Shown: positions 1 through 9,845, numbered from the stretch's first letter. The stretch: DNA of 64,000 nt from Pedobacter cryoconitis (GCF_003259615.1 NZ_QLLR01000002.1:310001-374000); one strand, 5' to 3'. Notes: generated from the letters alone by a model not told the origin. A program made the numbers and translations.

Positions 1-891
1 TTTATCCAATACCGCGCGGGAAGCATCAGCTACAGACATATTTTTATATTCCATCATGGCAGAAATATCATGAGCGACCACATTACGGATATAAAATTCT
101 CCCCACCCAGTGCAGGAAATACCAGCAGTTGCATTATTCGCATAAGTTCCTGCCCCAATAATTGGTGAGTCACCTACACGGCCATATCTTTTATTAGTCA
201 TTCCGCCAGTAGAAGTACCCGCAGCCAAATTTCCATTTTTATCTAAGGCTACCGCGCCCACAGTACCAAATTTATAATCAGGATTAATGGTCCCTAATTT
301 CATCGATTTTTTATTGCCATGGTCTAAAACAGACTTCGTAGAATCTTCTTTAATTGCTTGTTGTAAACCGTCCCAGCGCTCTTTGGTATAAAAATATTTT
401 GGATCAACAATTTCAACTCCGGCCTGTTTAGCAAACAATTCTGCGCCCGGACCAACCATCATTACATGCTCAGATTTCTCCATGACTGCCCTGGCTGCCG
501 ATATAGGATTTTTAATCGTTGTTACCCCTGCTACTGCTCCTGCCATCAATGTTTTTCCTTCCATAATTGCAGCATCCATTTCATTTTTACCATCATGGGT
601 AAATACAGCGCCTTTTCCTGCATTAAATAATGGAGAATCTTCCATGATATGAATCGTAGCCTCCACCGCATCTAAACTGGTCTTGCCCGATTTTAACACG
701 TCATATCCTGTTTTTAATGCTTTGGTCAATGCTGCAATATAAGCCGCTTCCTTTTCAGGGCTCATATTTTTCCTGGTGATGGTTCCCGCTCCTCCATGGA
801 TAACCATTACATATTTTTCTTGTCCGTAGGCCAGGTTAGCTACCAAACAGAACAGCAGTACAGCTATTGTTTTTAAGTTCTTATTCATCAT
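1..891 (-). CDS. Exported isoaspartyl peptidase/L-asparaginase, 3' end outside window
   Basis: Ntn-hydrolase of the plant-type asparaginase family, expected to cut isoaspartyl dipeptides or asparagine after self-cleavage. The visible 297 residues start with a signal peptide (about residues 1-23, ending AYG), so it should act in the periplasm. The family motif FGTVGAVALD lies at 208-217; T210 is the expected nucleophile exposed by autocleavage. The downstream TSTGGMTNK and GDSPIIGAGTYA blocks (substrate pocket) are intact. The first two codons are both ATG (891 or 888). It follows susD on the same strand with a hairpin in the gap, so it may belong to the SusCD cassette. The C-terminal part of the small subunit runs off the window edge. 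Confidence 0.93.
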   Translation of the reverse strand, partial: MMNKNLKTIAVLLFCLVANLAYGQEKYVMVIHGGAGTITRKNMSPEKEAAYIAALTKALKTGYDVLKSGKTSLDAVEATIHIMEDSPLFNAGKGAVFTHDGKNEMDAAIMEGKTLMAGAVAGVTTIKNPISAARAVMEKSEHVMMVGPGAELFAKQAGVEIVDPKYFYTKERWDGLQQAIKEDSTKSVLDHGNKKSMKLGTINPDYKFGTVGAVALDKNGNLAAGTSTGGMTNKRYGRVGDSPIIGAGTYANNATAGISCTGWGEFYIRNVVAHDISAMMEYKNMSVADASRAVLDK

Positions 892-940
892 TTTGGTTTT
901 TTTATTTTGGTTGAAGGTGATTTGAAATATAATAACAATT

Positions 941-975
941 TTTGAGTGGAGCGCATTTACAAGTCTCCACTCAAA
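941..975 (-). terminator. Hairpin between susD and the asparaginase gene
   Basis: Perfect 11-bp inverted repeat (941-951 with 965-975, arm TTTGAGTGGAG) around a 13-base loop, directly after the susD stop. No long U tract follows on the minus strand, so it could be a leaky terminator or an mRNA-stabilising stem rather than a full stop. Confidence 0.5.
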
Positions 976-981
976 TGATTA

Positions 982-2355
982 TTAATAGTTAGGATTTTGA
1001 ACAGTATTTTTATTGACCGAAATTTCCAATGCAGGTAACGGAAGGGAGTATTGAGCTTTTGAAGGCAACAATTTAAGCGCTCCAGAGGTATTTATGGCAT
1101 CTTCTGGTAACCTTTCTACTGGTAAATTTCTGCGTTTCAAGTCAAAGAACCGATGACCTTCAAAGGCTAATTCTTTAAAGCGTTCGGTATAAATTGCCTG
1201 AATCAAATCATCCTTACCAGCAAAATTTGCTGCGGCATAGTCATTAATTCTTGCAGCGCGCAAAGCATTCAGATCTCCAGCTGCATTACCTGTACTTTCG
1301 GCTTCAGCCTCTGCCCGGATTAAATACATTTCTGCGGTACGGAACATTTTCAAATTCGCCAGTCCCGGGGATACCGCAGTACCAGCATATTTGTTAACCA
1401 GGTACTGAGATTTCTTCAACCCTCTTGTAGTATCAAACTTGATATAAGCCTGATAACGGATATCATTTTTCTGATCAAAAGAATTGATCAATTTAAAAGA
1501 AGGCGCATATAAAACTATATTTCCGGTCTGACGGTAAAACAAGTCACCTGTCCTTGTTTCCTCAGGCATTCTTTTTAGCTTCCAGATAACCTCATTATCC
1601 AGCGAGTCAGTCCATATGCCCGGAAATTGGGCAGCTGTTGCCAATGGCACTGAATTGATCACCTCCGTAGAATAGGTTATTGCCTCTGCCCAGTTTTTCT
1701 CATACAAAGCCAGTCTTGCCTGTATCGCTGAAACCGCGATTTTAGTAATCCTGGTTTTATCATCAAAAGATAATGGGATCAAAGCTTTAGCCGCGATAAG
1801 ATCAGCTTTAGCAGCAGCGACTACCGCTTCAAAAGAATCTCTTGCGGGATAACTTACCACTGAGGTTTTCATGTACGGAACTCCCAAAGCACCATTTTGA
1901 TAAGCTGAACCATACATTCTGAGCAATTCGAAATGACAAAAAGCTCTGAGTGCCAGTAATTCTCCACGGTAACGATCCCCCGATGCTTTATCAGTAATAG
2001 TGAGTTTGTCCAAACCTGTTAAAACACGGTTTACCCTATCTATAGCTACATAATAGTCACTATAAGAACTGGTAACAGACCCATTATCGGCAGTATAAAG
2101 CCATCTGTGGGCATCTGTATTACTCACTGTATTTTCTGCAGGCAGCATTACTTCATCCGAAATAATAGCATTTACGCCTATCAAAGTATAATTCAATTGT
2201 CCATAAACTCCGATCAGTCCTAAATCGACATCATTCAGGTTTCGGTAAGCTTTCTCTGCGTCTATGGTATCCGTAGGCTTTAAATCCAGTTTGGTACAGG
2301 AGTTAAGCAGAAGAAACAAAGCGCAGACTATTGTATATTTTAGAGGATTAATCAT
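982..2355 (-). CDS. SusD/RagB-family outer-membrane nutrient-binding lipoprotein
   Basis: Surface lipoprotein that caps the SusC channel and binds the nutrient (known for the family). The 457-residue form starts at ATG 2355: hydrophobic stretch followed by LLLNSC, a lipobox with Cys at about residue 19. Reading further upstream would add about 47 residues overlapping susC and without signal-peptide character, so that longer form is rejected. TPR-like helices carry the usual LRAFCHFELLRMYG block, and the C-terminal FEGHRFFDLKRR motif is typical of SusD. It lies 10 bases after susC. At 457 residues it is shorter than most polysaccharide SusDs. The substrate cannot be read from the sequence; the neighbouring isoaspartyl peptidase hints at peptides. 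Confidence 0.93.
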   Translation of the reverse strand: MINPLKYTIVCALFLLLNSCTKLDLKPTDTIDAEKAYRNLNDVDLGLIGVYGQLNYTLIGVNAIISDEVMLPAENTVSNTDAHRWLYTADNGSVTSSYSDYYVAIDRVNRVLTGLDKLTITDKASGDRYRGELLALRAFCHFELLRMYGSAYQNGALGVPYMKTSVVSYPARDSFEAVVAAAKADLIAAKALIPLSFDDKTRITKIAVSAIQARLALYEKNWAEAITYSTEVINSVPLATAAQFPGIWTDSLDNEVIWKLKRMPEETRTGDLFYRQTGNIVLYAPSFKLINSFDQKNDIRYQAYIKFDTTRGLKKSQYLVNKYAGTAVSPGLANLKMFRTAEMYLIRAEAEAESTGNAAGDLNALRAARINDYAAANFAGKDDLIQAIYTERFKELAFEGHRFFDLKRRNLPVERLPEDAINTSGALKLLPSKAQYSLPLPALEISVNKNTVQNPNY

Positions 2356-2365
2356 GGCTGTAATT

Positions 2366-5300
2366 TTAGAAGTTAACACTAATTCCTGCGGTATATGTTC
2401 TTGCATTCGGATATTGGAAAAGGCCCGCAACGCCGTTATTTTCAGGGTCCAGCCCTCTCCATTTAGTCCAGGTGACCAGGTTCTGTCCCTGCACAAAAAC
2501 CTTTAAGTTGCTGAATACCTTTATTTTTTCCAGCAGCGTTTTAGGTAAGGTATAACTGATATTTACATTTCTTAACCTCAAAAATGAAGCATCCTGAATA
2601 TCTTTTGACGTGAAATTTCTTGGAATATCAAAACGTTGCAAGGTTTTCACATCACCGGGTTTCATCCAGCGGTCGTCCAGCATCCTGATCGATTGATTAC
2701 TGGTTGCATAACGCTGATTTTCATTGTAAAAATCTTCATTGTTCCAACGGGAAACACCAGATACAAAAGAGAATAGCGCACTTGCTGTAATTCCTTTCCA
2801 GCTTAAACTGGTATTAAAACCTCCTGTAAATGAAGGATATAAACTTCCCGATTTTGCCACACTTTGCGTATTGGAATTATAAGTGGTCGTAATGCTTCCA
2901 TCCAAATTATAGTACTGTGCTTCACCAGTTTGCGGATTCACGCCTGCCCATTGCGGCGCATAATAAGATCCATAAGGTAAACCAACCTGTAAGATCCTTG
3001 TATCTCCATCAGGGTAAGAATCTGCAACATCGGTTACATGGAGCACCACATTTTTATTATAACCTGCATTTACGCCAACCGTCCACGTGAAATCTCTTGT
3101 TTTTATAATATCCCCACTCAAATCAAACTCTACTCCCCTGTTTCTCATCTTTCCGGTACTCAAACTCAGCAGTGGAAAACCAGCAGTCGCTGATGGCGGC
3201 TGATCGATAAACATATTATTGGTGATTTTATTATAATAATCGGCAGACAGGCGTAACCGGTGACTTTTAAATAAAGCGAGCTCAAAACCAGTATTGAATT
3301 CGTTCACATATTCCCAGTCAAAATTGGGGTTACCGGCAGAAATCGGGCTGACTCCTGGTTTACCTCCATAAGTTACATTTGCACCATAAGTTGGCAGGTA
3401 TAAGAAATCTCCCGCTCCAAAAGGACTTGCTGAAGTACCATAGCTAATTCTGAAGCTCAGCTCTGAAATGAGTGCACTATTTTTCAGGAAATCTTCATTT
3501 TTAGCATTCCAGTTGGCCCCTACAGAGTAAAAGCCATGCCATTTATTTTGAGGGGCAACTTTCGTCGATCCATCATAACGGTAACTTCCGGTCAGCGTAT
3601 ATTTATTGTCATAGGTATACCTGGCCACACTCATCAAAGAAGCCAATGCACTACTTGTTTTTGAACCACCAACATTAGGCAGATAGTCCACGCTATTTGT
3701 AATTCCGGCAGGTGTTTCGGGTAAACGCCCGTCTAATCCAAAGCCTGTAAAACCAAATGAATTGTAATTGTTATAGACATATTCGTAAAAAGCAGAAGCT
3801 TCAAAATCATGTTTTTCATTGAACGTTTTAGCGAAAGTCAAACCCGTAGTAGAAATAATATTGAAATTCCTTCTCGTTCCTTCATCAAATCTTCCCTTTC
3901 CACCCAATGTATTGGTATTGTTCGTAGATCCATAGTAGGAATCCGGATTGATATAAGCCTGATCGGTTGAATTTCTATAATCTATACCTGCTCTGGTGGT
4001 AATTTTCAGTTCTGGCAGAATTTGATAAGCTAGTGCAACACCAATAATAGATTTTAACTGATCCGTTTTGCTCGATGAGTTTAATAAACGCTCTAACGCC
4101 TGGCTGCCCTCCCGCTGATCCGCAATAAAATACTGATCCTGGTTACCCGGATGAATCAAGGTTCCATCAGGCGCGTAAGGATTTTCGTAAGGAAGCGCGT
4201 AATAAACCGCAGACATGGCCGTTCCGCCTCTGCTACTGCCTTCCCCTTCAGTAAAACTCTGGTTAGAATAGCCAATATTCAAGTTTACATTTCCAGAAAA
4301 CTTGTCTGATTTAAAATCAAGATTACTTTTCAGCGCATATCTTTCCAGTCCTGTACGTTTAGCAACCCCATCTTGTTTGTAATAGTTCAAAGAGTTATAA
4401 AAACGTACATTCTCATTACCGCCACTTACACTAACCTGTTGTTCCTGGAATTTGCTTTGCTGATAGAATTCATCCCGCCAGTCAATATTGATATTTCTGA
4501 TACTATCTAAAATATGATCTGCACTTTGTCTGAAAGCCGGTGTTCCGGAAATATAATCAGGGTTTTTAGCAGAATAGGTCCATCCCGGCCCAAGATCTCT
4601 TCCAAAGTCAAGACCTACGCCTTCTTCAAATGATAAGCGCTGCGCAGTATTCATCATCGTAAATTTAGGATCAGTCAATTTCGAAAAACCATATTGAGAG
4701 GTATACTGTACTTGTATTTTACCTGCTTTTCCTTTTTTAGTGGTGATGACAATTACCCCATTAGATCCTCTTGATCCATAGAGTGCTTTGGCAGAGGCAT
4801 CTTTTAATACCGTTACATTCTCAATATCGGCAGAATTGATAGTTTGGAAGAAACTGGCTTCAATTGGTGTTCCGTCCATAATATATAATGGTGCGGAAGA
4901 TCCGTTCACGCTGCCCACTCCGCGGATCACCACTGCAGCACTTTGCCCAGGCTGTCCTGAGCTGGAAATAACGCTCATTCCTGCAACCCTGCCCTGTAAA
5001 ATCTGGTCAAAGGTTAGTCCTGCCACATCGTTAATTTTCTCTGCCGTGACCAAAGTTGCCGCACTCGCCGATTGTGTGCGTTTATAATTTGTATAACCTG
5101 TGACAACCACTTCCTGTAAGTTCCGGTTATCACTTTTTAAGATCACATTCCTGGTATTTCCACTGGCCGAAAGCGTCTGTTTGATATAACCTACATAAGA
5201 AAATTCAAGGGTTGCCGACGCATCAGGAACACGTATCGCATAATTCCCTTTTGAATCGGTTGTTGTAGCCACAGTTGATCCGCTTAGTTTAACTGATACC

Positions 5301-5731
5301 CCGGGCAATGGTAAACCTGCCTCATCTTCTACGCGACCAGAAATTACCTGATCATTTTGTGTTTTTACCGCCGGATAAATAACCACAAGATTGTTTTCCT
5401 TCAGGATATAGGTGAGACTTGTTTCCCTTAAAATAGATTTCATCGCTTCATCGAGTGAAACCAGGTGAAGGTTTAAGGATGCTTTTTCTTCTTTTGATAA
5501 GATTTGATCACTGTAAACAAACCGGTAATCGGTTTGCTGTTCGATAGTTTTCAGCAGATTTCTGATACTGATATGGTCTGCATTAATGGTAATTTTCTGT
5601 TGTGCAAAGCTTGTGGCCGAAACCTGCATACACATGATCAGTAAAATGAAGCCTGTAAGTTTTGTGAGCAGCAACATCCTGCTGTTGATCAAAGACTTAC
5701 CAGCTCTTTCTAAGAGTAAGGTTTTTCTCAT
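2366..5731 (-). CDS. SusC/RagA-family TonB-dependent outer-membrane transporter with STN signalling domain
   Basis: TonB-dependent import channel of 1121 residues. Order: signal peptide (to about 44, ending FAQ), STN domain (about 46-120) used in trans-envelope signalling, carboxypeptidase-regulatory-like beta domain (about 128-200), the LQEVVVTGY segment (205-213), plug domain with the SusC signature VLKDASAKALYGSRGSNGV, then a long barrel ending in VNF, an aromatic outer-membrane terminus. The STN domain is what FecR-type anti-sigma factors read, and fecR lies 52 bases upstream on the same strand, so this transporter very probably controls its own expression through the adjacent sigma factor. 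Confidence 0.96.
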   Translation of the reverse strand: MRKTLLLERAGKSLINSRMLLLTKLTGFILLIMCMQVSATSFAQQKITINADHISIRNLLKTIEQQTDYRFVYSDQILSKEEKASLNLHLVSLDEAMKSILRETSLTYILKENNLVVIYPAVKTQNDQVISGRVEDEAGLPLPGVSVKLSGSTVATTTDSKGNYAIRVPDASATLEFSYVGYIKQTLSASGNTRNVILKSDNRNLQEVVVTGYTNYKRTQSASAATLVTAEKINDVAGLTFDQILQGRVAGMSVISSSGQPGQSAAVVIRGVGSVNGSSAPLYIMDGTPIEASFFQTINSADIENVTVLKDASAKALYGSRGSNGVIVITTKKGKAGKIQVQYTSQYGFSKLTDPKFTMMNTAQRLSFEEGVGLDFGRDLGPGWTYSAKNPDYISGTPAFRQSADHILDSIRNINIDWRDEFYQQSKFQEQQVSVSGGNENVRFYNSLNYYKQDGVAKRTGLERYALKSNLDFKSDKFSGNVNLNIGYSNQSFTEGEGSSRGGTAMSAVYYALPYENPYAPDGTLIHPGNQDQYFIADQREGSQALERLLNSSSKTDQLKSIIGVALAYQILPELKITTRAGIDYRNSTDQAYINPDSYYGSTNNTNTLGGKGRFDEGTRRNFNIISTTGLTFAKTFNEKHDFEASAFYEYVYNNYNSFGFTGFGLDGRLPETPAGITNSVDYLPNVGGSKTSSALASLMSVARYTYDNKYTLTGSYRYDGSTKVAPQNKWHGFYSVGANWNAKNEDFLKNSALISELSFRISYGTSASPFGAGDFLYLPTYGANVTYGGKPGVSPISAGNPNFDWEYVNEFNTGFELALFKSHRLRLSADYYNKITNNMFIDQPPSATAGFPLLSLSTGKMRNRGVEFDLSGDIIKTRDFTWTVGVNAGYNKNVVLHVTDVADSYPDGDTRILQVGLPYGSYYAPQWAGVNPQTGEAQYYNLDGSITTTYNSNTQSVAKSGSLYPSFTGGFNTSLSWKGITASALFSFVSGVSRWNNEDFYNENQRYATSNQSIRMLDDRWMKPGDVKTLQRFDIPRNFTSKDIQDASFLRLRNVNISYTLPKTLLEKIKVFSNLKVFVQGQNLVTWTKWRGLDPENNGVAGLFQYPNARTYTAGISVNF

Positions 5732-5783
5732 ATTGGTTAGTTTTAAGGTGTGTTCAGGTATAAATTGTAAGGTGGTTCTGATT

Positions 5784-6917
5784 TTATTTACTCAGGATAA
5801 TCCTGTTTTGTTCCGCTTTAAATTCAAACGGATAAGCGGTTTGCAAGGCTTCAAGAGTTTTTATAATACTCTCATTTTCAAAGGTTCCCGAGTAACGGTA
5901 AGTTTTAACCTCAGGGTCAGCGATATAAATTTCGATGCCGTACCAGTTTTGTAATTTTTCAGCAATTGCAGCTAGTGGTTCATTGTCAATAAGCATCGGG
6001 TGATGGATCCATTGAATCTCTTCAGATTGATGAGTCTCCGTATTACGGTTAAGAGAGGAAACTATAAATATATTTTTAAGGCTTTCATCTTTACTGGCAG
6101 GGGCACTATAAAATGATAGTTTTTCATCAGGCTTCAGCAAAACCCGGTATCCGGGATATTTTTTGGATTCTACCTGTACACTGCCATGAATCAAAGAGGT
6201 TTCAACCAGACCTGAATGCGGATAAGCTTTGACATTAAAACTTGTTCCGAGTACTTTAATATCATTGAAAGGAGTGTGTACAATAAAGGGATGTTTTGCG
6301 TCATGTTTAACCTCAAAAAAGGCTTCTCCTGTAAGCCAAAGTTCACGCTGCGCAGGATTGAAGTTTTTAGCCAGTTTGATTTCACTATTTTGATGCAGGG
6401 TAATGACTGTTCCGTCTATCAGGGTCACTGTTTTTCTGGGTACCTGACCGGAAGAAAAAACAGAGGCAGCAAAAGGATGTTCAACCTTAATATTTTCGGA
6501 GACTGAGTAACTCTGCTGTATAAAATAAAGAGAAACCAGGATAATTACAGCAGCAGCGGCAAAACTGATATATTTATAAAAGCCAGAGGATGATTTTAAG
6601 CCAGACTTTTCATTGAAATCTACCTGTTTTCCAGGAATACTTTCATCAGAAACAGTATGTAATAATTGCGCTAATGCTTCCTGCTGTTTAAATCCGCTTT
6701 TTAAGGCTTTAACTTGTTCCAGCCTGCTCCCCTGCTTAATAGTCAAAATATTTACCATTTTTTTCGCCTGCGCAATATCAAATGCTCTTTTAGGCATACT
6801 ATTTATCCATTCTTCCCATAAAACATGGTTTTCAAGACTTATTCCAAGACAATATTGCTGAAAAGAGTCATTGCAAACTAATTCTTCTACTAAAAAATCG
6901 TGATCGGGAAACTTCAT
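5784..6917 (-). CDS. FecR-family anti-sigma factor/sensor
   Basis: Inner-membrane protein that relays the state of the SusC STN domain to the ECF sigma factor. The 377 residues show a cytosolic N-terminal part (1-115), one membrane span at about 116-134 (FAAAAVIILVSLYFI), a periplasmic FecR domain (about 160-250, with LTGEAFFEVKHDAKHPFIV-type core) and a C-terminal DUF4974-like domain (about 308-375, IAEKLQNWYGIEI). It lies between the sigma gene and susC, as usual for Bacteroidota uptake cassettes. The start at 6917 gives the normal family length. Confidence 0.95.
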   Translation of the reverse strand: MKFPDHDFLVEELVCNDSFQQYCLGISLENHVLWEEWINSMPKRAFDIAQAKKMVNILTIKQGSRLEQVKALKSGFKQQEALAQLLHTVSDESIPGKQVDFNEKSGLKSSSGFYKYISFAAAAVIILVSLYFIQQSYSVSENIKVEHPFAASVFSSGQVPRKTVTLIDGTVITLHQNSEIKLAKNFNPAQRELWLTGEAFFEVKHDAKHPFIVHTPFNDIKVLGTSFNVKAYPHSGLVETSLIHGSVQVESKKYPGYRVLLKPDEKLSFYSAPASKDESLKNIFIVSSLNRNTETHQSEEIQWIHHPMLIDNEPLAAIAEKLQNWYGIEIYIADPEVKTYRYSGTFENESIIKTLEALQTAYPFEFKAEQNRIILSK

Positions 6918-7001
6918 ATATCCGTTTTATCTTATAGACGGAGAAATCACCTGATTTTCCTAAGAAAAATTCAGATTTATTTTCAAAAGAAGCAATTATC
7001 T

Positions 7002-7553
7002 TTATTTAAGGATCTTCCTTAGTATTTTTATCGCATCGTAAACGGTGTTGTAAGCCGTTTTTATGGTTTGAGAAGTCCGCTCTGCGATCTGTTCATAACT
7101 TAATCCTTCAAAAAACTTAAGCTGAATCAGTTCTGATTGTCTTGGCGTAAGTTGTGCGATAGCGACTCTTAATTTATTTTTAAGTTCTTCATCCTGCTGT
7201 ACGCCAATCATAATGTCTTCGTAGGATAATTCGTTCTCTGCTTCACCATTTACCATTTTATTAACCGCCAGATTGGTCCGGTCAATATAAGCCAGCTGAT
7301 CCAGCATACATCTTTTGAGGGAGGTCATCAGGTAAGATTTCACATTTTCCACCGGATTAAGCCGGGTTCTTTTATCCCATAGATTGAGGAACACCTGATT
7401 TACGCAATCTTTGACAAGCTCATCATCAGGATTAATCTTTAAGCCAAAGCGGATAAGATGGAAATATAGATTGTTATATAAGCCAAATAATGCGTTCTTG
7501 TCCCCAAGCCGCATTTGTTCCCAATAATTCTTATCCTGTTCTGTGGGTAGCAT
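7002..7553 (-). CDS. ECF-type RNA polymerase sigma factor
   Basis: Sigma-70 family factor of 183 residues when started at ATG 7553; a longer reading from 7613 adds 20 residues without family similarity. Region 2 covers about residues 20-85 (VNQVFLNLWDKR) and region 4 about 115-180, with the helix-turn-helix FFEGLSYEQIAERTSQTIKTA. It is first in the sigma-FecR-SusC-SusD row and should direct polymerase to the susCD promoter when FecR signals substrate passage. Reversed, it is divergent from the SDR gene. Confidence 0.94.
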   Translation of the reverse strand: MLPTEQDKNYWEQMRLGDKNALFGLYNNLYFHLIRFGLKINPDDELVKDCVNQVFLNLWDKRTRLNPVENVKSYLMTSLKRCMLDQLAYIDRTNLAVNKMVNGEAENELSYEDIMIGVQQDEELKNKLRVAIAQLTPRQSELIQLKFFEGLSYEQIAERTSQTIKTAYNTVYDAIKILRKILK

Positions 7554-7656
7554 AAATCGAACTGAATATATGAATTTAAGGCAAGATATATTTATGCAGT
7601 TTGAATTTCGCAACTAATGGGTTGAATTGTGCAAACTGCTGCCCTGGTCTCCGGGG

Positions 7657-7664
7657 TACATTTG
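7657..7664 (+). promoter_or_regulatory. Bacteroidota -7 element upstream of the SDR gene
   Basis: TACATTTG matches TAnnTTTG exactly, 22 bases before the ATG at 7686. A good -33 TTTG at the usual distance was not seen. Confidence 0.5.
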
Positions 7665-7685
7665 TCTTACAAAAAGACACAAATT

Positions 7686-8528
7686 ATGGAAAATCAAAAA
7701 GTATGGTTCGTAACCGGAGCTTCCAAAGGGTTAGGACTGACGTTAATTAAACAATTATTAGCTCAGGGACACCTGGTAGCTGCAACTTCCAGAAGTATCG
7801 AAGAATTAAATGAAGGTGTGGGCGCTACCGCATCCGAGCGTTACCTGCCATTGAGCGTTGACCTGAGAGTTGAACAGAGTGTTGAACAGGCGGTAGAAAA
7901 AACAATGAATCAGTTTGGCCGCATTGACTTTGTAGTAAACAACGCAGGATATGGCCTTGCTGGTAGTCTGGAAGAGTTAAGCGATGAAGAAGCAAGAGGA
8001 AATTTTGACATCAATGTATTCGGTTCCTTAAACGTGATCCGTAAAGTAATGCCGCATTTACGCGCACAACAGTCGGGGCACATTTTTAATATCTCTTCTA
8101 TTGGTGGTTTTACTGGGTATTTCCCAGGATTCGGAATTTACTGTGCTACAAAATTTGCCGTACAGGGTTTCACTGAAGCATTAGCGGCAGAGGTAAAGTC
8201 TTTCGGGATTTATGCAACGATTGTTTCTCCCGGATATTTCCGTACGAACTTCCTTTCTACAGGCTCTTTAAATGTACCTAAGCATCAGATTGAGGCTTAC
8301 AAAGAGGTTCGCGAAAGTCAAAATCAGCATCAGCATCTTATTGACGGTAATCAGGCAGGAGATCCTGAAAAAGCAGCTGCAGCAATTATTAAAGTAGCGA
8401 CTGAAGAAAATCCACCGCTGCATTTATTTTTAGGACAGGATGCTTATGATCTTGCTTATGCAAAAATGGATGCCGTAAAAGGGGATCTTGAAAATCTTAA
8501 GGAAATGATTACTTCAACAGGCTTCTAA
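7686..8528 (+). CDS. Short-chain dehydrogenase/reductase
   Basis: NAD(P)-dependent oxidoreductase of 280 residues. The nucleotide-binding TGASKGLG motif is at the N-terminus, followed by NNAGYG, the catalytic serine in NISSIGG and the YxxxK pair in YCATKFAV. The ATG at 7686 is chosen because the Rossmann fold begins four residues later and a -7 promoter element lies just upstream of it; the reading from 7629 would overlap that promoter. The subgroup (classical SDR, with the longer C-terminal extension seen in ketoreductase-like proteins) does not fix the substrate. A single-gene unit, ended by a strong hairpin. Confidence 0.93.
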   Translation: MENQKVWFVTGASKGLGLTLIKQLLAQGHLVAATSRSIEELNEGVGATASERYLPLSVDLRVEQSVEQAVEKTMNQFGRIDFVVNNAGYGLAGSLEELSDEEARGNFDINVFGSLNVIRKVMPHLRAQQSGHIFNISSIGGFTGYFPGFGIYCATKFAVQGFTEALAAEVKSFGIYATIVSPGYFRTNFLSTGSLNVPKHQIEAYKEVRESQNQHQHLIDGNQAGDPEKAAAAIIKVATEENPPLHLFLGQDAYDLAYAKMDAVKGDLENLKEMITSTGF

Positions 8529-8541
8529 TGGCTTCCGGTAT

Positions 8542-8592
8542 AAATCTGGCCCTCCCGTCATTCCAGTTGTTTGACGGGAGTATCAGATTTCA
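8542..8592. terminator. Bidirectional terminator hairpin
   Basis: Nine-bp stem CTCCCGTCA (8552-8560) with TGACGGGAG (8572-8580), extended by AAATCTG/CAGATTT (8542-8548, 8584-8590). It lies between the convergent SDR and acyltransferase genes. Confidence 0.75.
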
Positions 8593-8622
8593 ATAGATGA
8601 ATTTTTGGATTAACCTGAATTG

Positions 8623-9696
8623 TTACTTCATTTTTTCATCCAGACGATCTAACCTGAATTTCGTAATCAGGAAATTCAAAAACGGCTCAGTAACAGCCGA
8701 ACGCACTTTTTCTATCAGTGTACCACATATAAATAATAATACAGCAATTAAAAACAAGGTGATATACACGTTTCCTATGGTATAAGTTGTAGCGATCCTG
8801 TTCAGGTTATCGGTCAGAAAATCGGCAGATCTGGGATGTTCATGAATCAGGTAAATAGCTAATACCGAAGAAGAGAAAAAAGAAATTCCGGTATAAGAGA
8901 TTTTGAGTTTTTTAAAGAAGAAGAAGAAAGAAATGGCAGAGATTAAGACCAGGGGATTATTGTAGAAAAATGCCCGCCACGCCAAACTTATGTTCAGATA
9001 TTTCATACTGGTAAAAAACATTCCAAAGATCAGCAGGGAACAAATCACATACACAGCAAGATAGAAAAATTTCCCTTTTTTAAAGTCAATATATAGGCTG
9101 AATGCTTGTCCATAGAAGTAAATACAGATAAAGCTGAATAAAGAATAGCCGTTCAGCACGCCTAATGAATCCGGATTAAGTGTAAAACCAATCATAAAGT
9201 TAATCAGCGTTAATATACCCAGAATATATAAGAACTGAAATTTAGACAGGTGTTTAATGGCCAGGTTAAGAAAAGGGCTTAACAGGTACAAGAAAAAATA
9301 AGTAGTGATAAACCACCATTGACCATTGGGGACAGAAAGAAATCCGTTCTCTATAATATCAAAAGATAGACTTTCTCCATTCAATAAACTAAAAGCAATA
9401 TCAATTCCAATGCTGTAGGTAACAGCCTGTATGAATAAGCTGAGAATTGTTTTTATCCGGAATTTTATTCCATAATAGCCAGAAATAAATATAAAACAGT
9501 TGACTGTCATGATCAGAAAACTATCAATAAATAGTCCCTGCAATGCATCATGATTGATATGCGTGCTTTCTGAGGTATATAAAAGATGGAGGCCTCTTCC
9601 ACGCATCAAAAAGTGATGACAAACAATCATAATCATCAGCACGATCCTCAACAATTCGACATTGAGTTCTCTGGGTTGCTTCACCTTGGTATTCAT
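8623..9696 (-). CDS. Acyltransferase 3 family membrane protein
   Basis: Multi-pass membrane enzyme of the OafA/NolL-like acyltransferase 3 family, which O-acetylates or acylates sugars at the membrane. The 357 residues begin ELNVELLRIVLMIMIVCHH, the usual first-helix motif with the catalytic His, then about ten hydrophobic segments and the VPNGQWWFITTYFFLYLLSP block. The start is the ATG at 9696; a TTG 33 bases upstream is possible but adds nothing conserved. No glycan genes lie next to it, so the acceptor is unknown. Confidence 0.88.
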   Translation of the reverse strand: MNTKVKQPRELNVELLRIVLMIMIVCHHFLMRGRGLHLLYTSESTHINHDALQGLFIDSFLIMTVNCFIFISGYYGIKFRIKTILSLFIQAVTYSIGIDIAFSLLNGESLSFDIIENGFLSVPNGQWWFITTYFFLYLLSPFLNLAIKHLSKFQFLYILGILTLINFMIGFTLNPDSLGVLNGYSLFSFICIYFYGQAFSLYIDFKKGKFFYLAVYVICSLLIFGMFFTSMKYLNISLAWRAFFYNNPLVLISAISFFFFFKKLKISYTGISFFSSSVLAIYLIHEHPRSADFLTDNLNRIATTYTIGNVYITLFLIAVLLFICGTLIEKVRSAVTEPFLNFLITKFRLDRLDEKMK

Positions 9697-9771
9697 TTCC
9701 AGTCTGCCATTATTTAGTAGCGAACTCAAAGGTATTGTTTTTAAGACCTGCTTTTGATATTTTCATTTTAA

Positions 9772-9798
9772 GAAGCACTGTTTTTAAAGCAGTGCTTC
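9772..9798 (-). terminator. Hairpin after the alpha/beta hydrolase gene
   Basis: GAAGCACTG (9772-9780) pairs with CAGTGCTTC (9790-9798) around a 9-base A/T loop. A second weaker stem (CTCTG/CAGAG) lies between it and the hydrolase stop. Confidence 0.55.
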
Positions 9799-9845
9799 AT
9801 TTAAAAGAACCTCTGCTATATAGTATACCAGAGCTTTTTAAGGAT

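Noticed and set aside
2356..2496. Longer SusD reading upstream of 2355
   Set aside because: The extra 47 residues overlap susC in another frame and lack a signal peptide; ATG 2355 starts a proper lipoprotein signal.
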